Assembly: GCA_964537285.1 (NCBI GenBank)
Contig: CAZHZT010000039.1
Span: forward strand, 1 to 40,464
Length of the DNA: 40,464 nucleotides
DNA from: CAZHZT01 sp964537285
Lineage (GTDB): Bacteria; Bacteroidota; Bacteroidia; Chitinophagales; Saprospiraceae
Direction: 5' to 3'
Of this stretch, positions 34,920 to 40,464 are shown piece after piece. The translations under genes were made by a program, and so were the position numbers. The notes below the pieces were generated by a model. It saw nothing but the letters and a program-made list of their open reading frames with translations, was not told the origin of the DNA and did no database searches. Position 1 is the stretch's first letter, and the number at the start of each line of letters is the position of its first letter.

Positions 34920-37865
34920 ATTTATTTAAATTCACATACATATTACAGTCTGCGATACGGAACGCTATCGCCAGAACAACTTGTCGAGCATGCGAAAAAG
35001 TTGGGGGTGGAGGTATTGGCCTTGACTGATATCAATAACACATCATGTGCGAGTGAATTTGTGCGGCGTTGTAAAAATGCCGGAATTAAACCCATCTTGG
35101 GTATAGACTTTAGAGAAAAAGGCGAGCCGCTTTACATTGGATTGGCGCGCAATAATCATGGTTTTTACCAGCTGAACAAATTTCTGAGCGACCATTCGAT
35201 GAAGCAGAAGGCGTTGCCAGCTGTTCCGCCGGATTTGCCGGATACCTTTTTTATTTATACAGCGCTTCGCAAGTCCATACAGTCGTTTCGAAAGAACGAA
35301 TTCCTGGGCATAAGGCCGGATCAGGTGAATGATTTGTTTTTCTCGGAGCTTCGCCATTACCAGCATAAATTAGTTATACTGAATACCGTCACTTTTGAAC
35401 ATAAGGACCATCTCGAACTGCACAAACTGCTTCGGTGTGTCGATCTTAATATCATTTTAAGCAAACTGGAAGAGAAGGAACATGCTAAGGCAAATGATCG
35501 CTTCGTCACGCCTCAAACTCTGAAGCAACTCTTTGATGCTTTTCCGAAGGTGATCAAAAATACAGAAAGATTGACGGCTGCTTGTTCTATTGATTTCAAA
35601 ACAGGCGTGCATTTGAATCGGCAATCTTTTACGGGCTGCAAAGAAGGTGATTTTAAGCTAGTTAAAAAATTGGCGCTTAATGGGTGTAAAAAACGATATG
35701 GGAATAACCATAAACAAGCGACGGAGCGCGTGCAAAAGGAATTGGGTGTTATTCAAAAACAAGATTTTTGCACTTATTTTCTGATCACCTGGGATATCAT
35801 TCGCTACGCACGTTTGTCGGGCTATCATCATGTAGGGCGTGGTAGCGGAGCAAACTCTATTGTGGCTTATTGCATGGGCATTACGGATGTAGATCCTTTG
35901 GAGTTAGACCTTTATTTCGAGCGTTTCATCAATCCGTATCGGACATCGCCGCCCGACTTTGATATCGACTTCTCCTGGGATGAACGCGATGATGTGATTG
36001 ATTATATTTTAAAACGTTACGGAAGCGCTCATACGGCTTTACTGGCGACGTATAATACCTTCAAAGGCCGTTCCATCATACGGGAGCTGGGCAAGGTTTT
36101 CGGGCTTCCGAAGATTGAAATAGATGCTTTAATTGCAAATCCTAAAGGTGAGCATCACCATCATGAAATATCACAAAAGATCTTTAAATTCAGTGCGCTG
36201 ATGGAAGGCTTTCCTAATTATTTATCCATTCATGCGGGGGGTATTGTTGTTTCGGAGGAGCCGATTTATAAGCATACAGCACTGCAGTTGATGCCAAAGG
36301 GTTTTCCGATTACGCATTTTGATATGCATCATGCCGAAGATTTGGGCTTTCACAAATACGATGTGCTGAGCCAGAGAGGACTCGGCCATATCAAAGATGC
36401 TGTCGAACTGATTAAAAGTAACCAGGGTAAGGCTGTGGATATTTACGATGTTATTCGGATCAAAGCGGATGAAAATGTCCGGGATCAATTGCGCTCTGGC
36501 AATTGTATAGGCTGTTTTTACATTGAAAGCCCGGCGATGCGTGGGCTGCTCAAGAAGCTGAATTGCGACAACTACATTCATTTGGTGGCTGCCAGCTCGA
36601 TTATCCGGCCAGGAGTGGCTAAATCGGGAATGATGCGAGAGTATATTAATCGGTTTCATCATCCCAATAGTTTTAAATATTTGCATCCGGTTTTTGAAGA
36701 ACATCTGGGGGAGACTTTCGGCGTAATGGTCTATCAGGAAGATGTGATGAAGATCTTACATCATTTTGCGGGGCTTGATCTTGATGAAAGTGATGTGCTT
36801 CGACGCATCATGAGCGGAAAGAAGTACAAGGGCGATACGTTTGAGCATTTGAAAAGGAAGTATTTTGATCATTGTAAAAAAAGGGCTTACCCGGACGCTT
36901 TGGCAAAAGAAGTGTGGCGGCAGGTGGAAAGTTTTAGTGGCTATTCCTTTTGTAAGGCGCATTCTGCGAGCTTTGCGGTAGAGAGCTTTCAGAGCTTGTA
37001 CTTAAAAGCTTACTTCCCTTTGGAATTTATGGTGGCGGTAATCAATAATTTTGGGGGCTTTTACCGAACGGAGTACTATTTCCATGAGGCACGCATGCAG
37101 GGAGCACAGATTCATGCGCCCTGTGTGAATCAAAGTTTTTACCTCACTTCCATAAACGGAAAAGGTATTCACATTGGGTTTATTCATCTTGCCAAAATGG
37201 AGCAGCGGGTTGCTATGGAAATCGTGCATCGCAGAGGCATAGATGGCCCGTTCAGGAGCCTGGAGGACTTTATAAGGCGAGTGGATATTACCGGGGATCA
37301 GCTTGAAATCCTGATACGCATCGGAGCTTTTCGGTTTACAGGAAAAAATAAGTATGAGCTGATGTGGGAAAAGAACGCCGTATTCAATCCGAAGAAAAAC
37401 TTTGATCCTACGCCATCTTTATTTCAGGAGGTTGAGGAAAGCTATCAGTTGCCTAAGCTTAGAGAGGGCCCGTTTGACCAGGCATTTGATGAAATAGAAT
37501 TGCTTGGTTTTCCTCTTTGCTCACCGTTTAAATTGCTGGCCGGCAAAAGCTGCGTAGTTTGTATTAGCGCAAGCGTATTTAAGTTTTATGTGGGTAAAAC
37601 GGTTACTATTTTGGGGTATTATGTATGCCGCAAAGACGTGCGCACAGTCAAAGGCAAATTGATGCATTTTGGCACCTGGATCGATGAGGAGGGCTTCTTT
37701 TTTGATACCGTTCATTTTCCATCTTCTTTACAAAAAGCACCCTTTACGGGAAAAGGCGTTTACAAGATAAAGGGTAGGGTAGTAGAGGATTTTGGTTTCC
37801 CTAGTGTTGAGGTGATAAGCATGGAAAGGTTACCTTTTGTAAAAGATGAGCGATTTGAGGAGTGA
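34920..37865 (+). CDS. dnaE: DNA polymerase III alpha-type (error-prone DnaE) polymerase, unusual start
   Basis: About 981 residues if counted from 34920. Family sequence (YLNSHTYYSLRYGTLSPEQL, then LALTDINNTS) is in frame from 34923, yet no ATG, GTG or TTG lies before 35001; the codon at 34920 is ATT. A TTG at 35001 would remove the first PHP metal motif (HTYYSL). Polymerase core: GRGSGANSIVAYCMG, PPDFDIDFSWDERD with the catalytic Asp pair, and later CKAHSASFAVESFQ. The PHP domain leads and the fingers end near 800. Smaller than replicative DnaE (~1160), like the DnaE2 group that works with DinB/ImuB. Coupled to dinB in the same direction. Confidence 0.85.
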   Translation: MYLNSHTYYSLRYGTLSPEQLVEHAKKLGVEVLALTDINNTSCASEFVRRCKNAGIKPILGIDFREKGEPLYIGLARNNHGFYQLNKFLSDHSMKQKALPAVPPDLPDTFFIYTALRKSIQSFRKNEFLGIRPDQVNDLFFSELRHYQHKLVILNTVTFEHKDHLELHKLLRCVDLNIILSKLEEKEHAKANDRFVTPQTLKQLFDAFPKVIKNTERLTAACSIDFKTGVHLNRQSFTGCKEGDFKLVKKLALNGCKKRYGNNHKQATERVQKELGVIQKQDFCTYFLITWDIIRYARLSGYHHVGRGSGANSIVAYCMGITDVDPLELDLYFERFINPYRTSPPDFDIDFSWDERDDVIDYILKRYGSAHTALLATYNTFKGRSIIRELGKVFGLPKIEIDALIANPKGEHHHHEISQKIFKFSALMEGFPNYLSIHAGGIVVSEEPIYKHTALQLMPKGFPITHFDMHHAEDLGFHKYDVLSQRGLGHIKDAVELIKSNQGKAVDIYDVIRIKADENVRDQLRSGNCIGCFYIESPAMRGLLKKLNCDNYIHLVAASSIIRPGVAKSGMMREYINRFHHPNSFKYLHPVFEEHLGETFGVMVYQEDVMKILHHFAGLDLDESDVLRRIMSGKKYKGDTFEHLKRKYFDHCKKRAYPDALAKEVWRQVESFSGYSFCKAHSASFAVESFQSLYLKAYFPLEFMVAVINNFGGFYRTEYYFHEARMQGAQIHAPCVNQSFYLTSINGKGIHIGFIHLAKMEQRVAMEIVHRRGIDGPFRSLEDFIRRVDITGDQLEILIRIGAFRFTGKNKYELMWEKNAVFNPKKNFDPTPSLFQEVEESYQLPKLREGPFDQAFDEIELLGFPLCSPFKLLAGKSCVVCISASVFKFYVGKTVTILGYYVCRKDVRTVKGKLMHFGTWIDEEGFFFDTVHFPSSLQKAPFTGKGVYKIKGRVVEDFGFPSVEVISMERLPFVKDERFEE

Positions 37866-37974
37866 TTGCCGATGCTGCTTCCGAGGTCATCCCGGAACCA
37901 GCTTTATTTAGTGTAGCAAAATGTATGATACTTCAAGTGATTAGAATTTCTCTGGGAACTCTACGTCCTTTGAG

Positions 37975-38193
37975 GTGCAATTATCTCCAAGGGAAACAGA
38001 GGTGCTGCATTTCATCTGCCAGGAGCTTTCTACCGCCGAGATTGCCCAAAAACTGTATATCAGCCCCCGTACAGTGGAAGGACACCGGAAAAACCTCTTG
38101 GAGAAGACAGGGGTCAAGAATGTGGCAGGGCTCGTCATTTTTGCGATCAAAAATGGGATTGTGGACTTGGAAGAGTTGAAGGGGAATACCTAA
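37975..38193 (+). pseudogene. LuxR-type helix-turn-helix fragment
   Basis: 72 residues from GTG 37975 (frame open from 37945): VQLSPRETEVLHFICQ, ELSTAEIAQKLYISPRTVEG and HRKNLLEKTGVKNVAGLV, the full C-terminal HTH of a NarL/LuxR-type regulator. The receiver or sensor part is missing; upstream sequence to the dnaE stop (37863) shows no such domain. It may be a remnant or a short stand-alone DNA-binding protein. Confidence 0.6.
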
Positions 38194-38330
38194 GGCTTCG
38201 CCTTACTACGCTCCAAAAGCTTTTAATCTGTTTGGTAGCCCAATTCCGTGAACTACTTAAACAAAAAAGAAAAATAGGTTATATTTTTACAAAAAAGAAG
38301 TTTTTTTTACTTTTGAGACCAACAAAATTC

Positions 38331-38439
38331 ATTCTTTGACAAATTGTGTGGAACTTCAAAATGATAACCCTTGAATGCCCTTGTGGCTGAAAGGCTTATC
38401 ACTTTGAAGTTCCATTTTTCACAATTTATGTCGAAGAAC
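38331..38439 (+). repeat. 109-bp palindromic repeat, copy 3
   Basis: Same orientation and length as copy 1; begins ATTCTTTGACA, ends TGTCGAAGAAC, so each end has one change from the other copies. Sequence is otherwise almost identical, including the CCCTTGTGGCTGAAAGG centre. Confidence 0.85.
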
Positions 38440-38448
38440 TACATTAAA

Positions 38449-38486
38449 AAACATAGCCATCCCGAATTTTCGGGATGGCTATGTTT
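38449..38486 (-). terminator. Terminator hairpin read on the minus strand
   Basis: 18-bp perfect stem 38449-38466/38469-38486, 2-nt loop. On the minus strand it is followed by TTTAATG, and the small minus-strand ORF below ends just before it; the plus side has no T-run. Confidence 0.65.
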
Positions 38487-38498
38487 AACAACTTCGAT

Positions 38499-38627
38499 TT
38501 ACAAAAGCGGCTTTCCCGGTGTTCCTTTCTCTTCGGCAATCCATATTTTCTTGCAAATCTTACAGTTGTTTCCAAATGACCACTTTTTGAAACGAATCTC
38601 CTATTCTTTTTTACTTTTTGATTGCAT
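38499..38627 (-). pseudogene. Possible small Cys-pair protein with an in-frame stop
   Basis: Read from ATG (complement of 38625-38627): MQSKSKKE, then TAG (complement of 38601-38603), then EIRFKKWSFGNNCKICKKIW and IAEEKGTPGKPLL, stop at 38499-38501. A CxxC pair and many Lys resemble small zinc-ribbon or ribosome-linked proteins. A terminator lies 12 bp after it. The TAG breaks the frame; real, recoded or erroneous cannot be told. No family recognised. Confidence 0.35.
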
Positions 38628-38755
38628 ATTGGTTTTGAAAGAAAATCAGGACGGGCTGGTTTTCGATAGTTTTTAGTTCTTTAATAAAAACCATTGCCAT
38701 CTTACTTTCAAAAAATATCAATGCAAAAGGTTGTTACGTATACAAAATAAACTGG

Positions 38756-39213
38756 ATGAAAGTCGCACTTCTTAGTGCCTTCATTCTTCTTTCAAGCATT
38801 TTTACTCAGGCTCAGGAGAAAGTAGAACCCACTAATAAGTTTGAAGTTGGATTAACTGCGGGTATGTCATACGCATTCGAATTCGAACAGCTTGGTTTTG
38901 GTGGGAGTATATGGGGGAGTTCTTGGTTGATGGCATCGTTTGTAAAGTTGATACTGTTTATCGTTGGGGAGGGTGTTATTTCTATGAAAGAGTGCGATGC
39001 AATGGAAATTTGTATTATGAACCCTTGAAATATCTTTCTATAGGCGTTCCTTTAGACGTCACCTTCCGTTTTTTTACCGATTCCAGGAAGCTCACTAGTG
39101 TTGACTTGCAATTCAGGTCCTTTTTTACGGAAGATTTTGTGGAGTTCGGCTTAGGCCTTTACTTTAATATAGGATCTAGATACTTCAATAACTTTTGGCG
39201 GAATACATATTAG
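38756..39213 (+). pseudogene. Secreted or outer-membrane-type protein with a frameshift
   Basis: The first frame (38756-39028) has a signal peptide (MKVALLSAFILLSSIFTQAQ) and barrel-like KFEVGLTAGMSYAFEFE, then turns into non-family sequence. The second frame (ending 39213) reads GEFLVDGIVCKVDTVYRWGG, KYLSIGVPLDVTFRFFTDS, DFVEFGLGLYFNIGS, again barrel-like. One missing G in the G5 run 38913-38917 would join them into ~152 residues. Similar in kind to the broken gene at 11195-11904. Confidence 0.7.
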
Positions 39214-39289
39214 ACTTATTCTGCGGCTGCAGAACAACGAGTCTGTTGGCTCTTTGTATGATAAAAATCAAAGATCGAACACCCAAGAG

Positions 39290-39315
39290 TAACAAATCTG
39301 TTAAAAGATTTGTTA
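39290..39315 (+). terminator. Terminator-like hairpin after the frameshifted gene
   Basis: 10-bp stem 39290-39299/39306-39315 (TAACAAATCT/AGATTTGTTA) followed by TTTTAAAC; about 75 bp after the stop at 39213. Confidence 0.5.
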
Positions 39316-39329
39316 TTTTAAACAGATAC

Positions 39330-39394
39330 TCAGAGAGCTGCCCGTTCTATTAACTTTTTCTTTGAAAAAGTTAATAGAACGGGCAGCTCTCTGA
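39330..39394. terminator. 31-bp perfect hairpin upstream of the AspDH-like gene
   Basis: Arms 39330-39360 and 39364-39394, 31 bp perfectly complementary, loop TTT. Same design as 5512-5574 and 7329-7389 but unrelated in sequence. Confidence 0.65.
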
Positions 39395-39455
39395 TAAAAA
39401 TTGTCCTTTTGAGGGCAATGAATTACTTCATGAATAACTTTATTTTACCCACTCT

Positions 39456-40304
39456 ATGACAAACATCGCGATCTTAGGTTTCGGCAATCTTGGCAAAACA
39501 TTATTGAAATCCATTCAAAACAACCCGGATTTCAGCCAACAATTTCAGGTAAAGGCTCTTTGGAATAGGTCTTTTGATGCTTTTCAAGGGCAGGACATTC
39601 CCTCTGACATTACGATTTATAAAGATCTCAAAGATCTGTTGAATCAATTAGCTGAAATTGATCTGGTTGTAGAGTGCGCCCATCCAACTATTCTTCAGCA
39701 ACACGGGCTTCAAATCCTGGAGCAAACTAATTTATTCGCCTCATCACCCACGGCTTTTGCTGATGTTTCTTTTTACAATGAATTTCATAATGTTTTAAAA
39801 AATGTAAAACAGCAGTGTTATATCGCCCTCGGCGCTTCTGTCGGGGTTTGGGATGTGATCCGCCTGGATCGGGAAGGCTTATTAAAAACGCTTCATGTTG
39901 AAATGAAAAAACATCCTTCTTCTTTTAAAATTTCAGATGAAGCGACTAAAGAAAAACTGGAAAAAGCACAGCAGGAAGACGGAGAAGTGGTTGTTTTTGA
40001 GGGAAATGTAAAAGATCTCAACGTAGTAGCCCCTCAAAATACGAATACGATGTCTATTTATGCACTCACCTCCAGCTCCTTAGGGTTTGAGGGATGCACA
40101 GGGCGGATCGTAGCCGATCGAAACCTGGAGGCTCATATCGTTCAGTGTAATATTGAAACCAATATCGGCTTGAAGCTAAATTTGGAGCGATATAATCCTG
40201 CGGGGCATGGCTTGGTCACGGGCTCAGCCACCGTGAATTCATTCCTGGATAGTGTTTTGAACCATTCCAAAGGAATTTTGCATAATTATTTTGTTTTTTG
40301 TTGA
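39456..40304 (+). CDS. Aspartate dehydrogenase-like (DUF108/AspDH) protein
   Basis: 282 residues. N-terminal Rossmann NAD(P)-binding motif GFGNLGKTLLKS (residues 8-19), then VVECAHPTILQQHGLQIL near 72-89, and YIALGASVGVWDVIR near 125. The C-terminal domain includes NVKDLNVVAPQNTNTMSIYA near 190-208 and HIVQCNIETNIG near 230. The family oxidises L-aspartate to iminoaspartate in NAD synthesis in some bacteria and archaea. No nadA or nadC is nearby, and many DUF108 proteins have other or unknown substrates, so the substrate is uncertain. Start: ATG 39456, with an AT-rich leader after the 39330-39394 hairpin. Confidence 0.8.
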   Translation: MTNIAILGFGNLGKTLLKSIQNNPDFSQQFQVKALWNRSFDAFQGQDIPSDITIYKDLKDLLNQLAEIDLVVECAHPTILQQHGLQILEQTNLFASSPTAFADVSFYNEFHNVLKNVKQQCYIALGASVGVWDVIRLDREGLLKTLHVEMKKHPSSFKISDEATKEKLEKAQQEDGEVVVFEGNVKDLNVVAPQNTNTMSIYALTSSSLGFEGCTGRIVADRNLEAHIVQCNIETNIGLKLNLERYNPAGHGLVTGSATVNSFLDSVLNHSKGILHNYFVFC

Positions 40305-40374
40305 CCAGTCTCTCACATTCATTAAAAGAAAACATGAGGCATCCCTTAGCTTTAAGGAACTTCATGTTGTCACA

Positions 40375-40464
40375 ATGATTAAAATAGGTGCTGTAAATCA
40401 ATACTTTAAGACCGGCCTTATTCAATTTAGCTTTTTGGAAGGCTGGCAGCCGTTAAAAAATGAA
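40375..40464 (+). CDS. Possible 5' end of a gene running off the window
   Basis: From ATG 40375 a frame is open to the window end (MIKIGAVNQYFKTGLIQFSF ...). Only 30 codons are visible and no family is recognised. The frame is also open upstream, so a longer or different start is possible, and it may not be a gene. Confidence 0.25.
   Translation, partial: MIKIGAVNQYFKTGLIQFSFLEGWQPLKNE

Noticed and set aside
38371..38676. 101-residue plus-strand ORF
   Set aside because: Runs through the palindromic repeat and the terminator hairpin; no family features.
40216..40425. 69-residue minus-strand ORF at the window end
   Set aside because: Overlaps the AspDH-like gene and has no recognisable features.

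Overview
The window looks like a chromosomal segment of a Bacteroidota bacterium, most likely Saprospiria-like. Evidence: a secreted protein with a type IX secretion C-terminal domain, Bacteroidota-type promoters (TTG, about 20 nt, then TAnnTTTG), no Shine-Dalgarno preference, many SusD/RND-era signal peptides and lipoboxes of Bacteroidota style, and a wealth of intergenic palindromic repeats. The genus assignment is inference.

Layout. 1-870: 3' end of a large secreted repeat protein. 965-1349: nested palindromic repeat. 1512-7242: a molybdenum-hydroxylase block: TetR regulator, diheme cytochrome c, 2Fe-2S subunit, TAT-exported molybdopterin subunit, then XdhC and MocA cofactor-maturation proteins. 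7383-8543: AAA/DUF4143 ATPase. 9187-12656: small secreted proteins, a lipoprotein, a Crp/Fnr regulator and a frameshifted outer-membrane protein. 12869-19451: tripartite RND efflux operon whose TolC component carries an extra substrate-binding-like domain and whose adaptor gene has an internal stop. 19662-21083: small K+ channel and membrane adenylate/guanylate cyclase. 21261-31682 (minus strand): a type I restriction-modification island (half-S, hsdM, truncated RhuM-like gene, HEPN protein, small membrane protein, hsdS, gene remnant, hsdR, YgjP-like metallopeptidase). 32226-32299: tRNA-Asn. 32412-33338: PfkB kinase. 33678-37865: DinB plus DnaE-type polymerase, a likely translesion pair. 37975-39213: gene remnants and repeats. 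39456-40304: aspartate-dehydrogenase-like protein.

The most interesting region is the restriction island. hsdM and hsdS, normally adjacent, are separated by 2.6 kb holding a HEPN protein with an intact RNase motif (R489-x4-H494), a membrane-tailed unknown protein and a truncated RhuM-like gene. Two candidate small RNAs, each with a near-identical Bacteroidota promoter and an intrinsic terminator, run on the opposite strand at about 25.25-25.43 kb and 29.19-29.31 kb, one of them directly next to the HEPN gene start. A HEPN-plus-RNA module inside a type I RM locus would be worth testing as a defence or toxin-antitoxin unit.

Other themes: three 109-bp copies of one palindromic repeat; three copies of a GTTAAC-rich palindrome, one of which sits at the dinB-dnaE junction, where dnaE has no ordinary start codon; several near-perfect 29-31 bp hairpins with 3-nt loops; and four reading frames that each seem to lack one base, which could be real decay, phase variation or assembly error.
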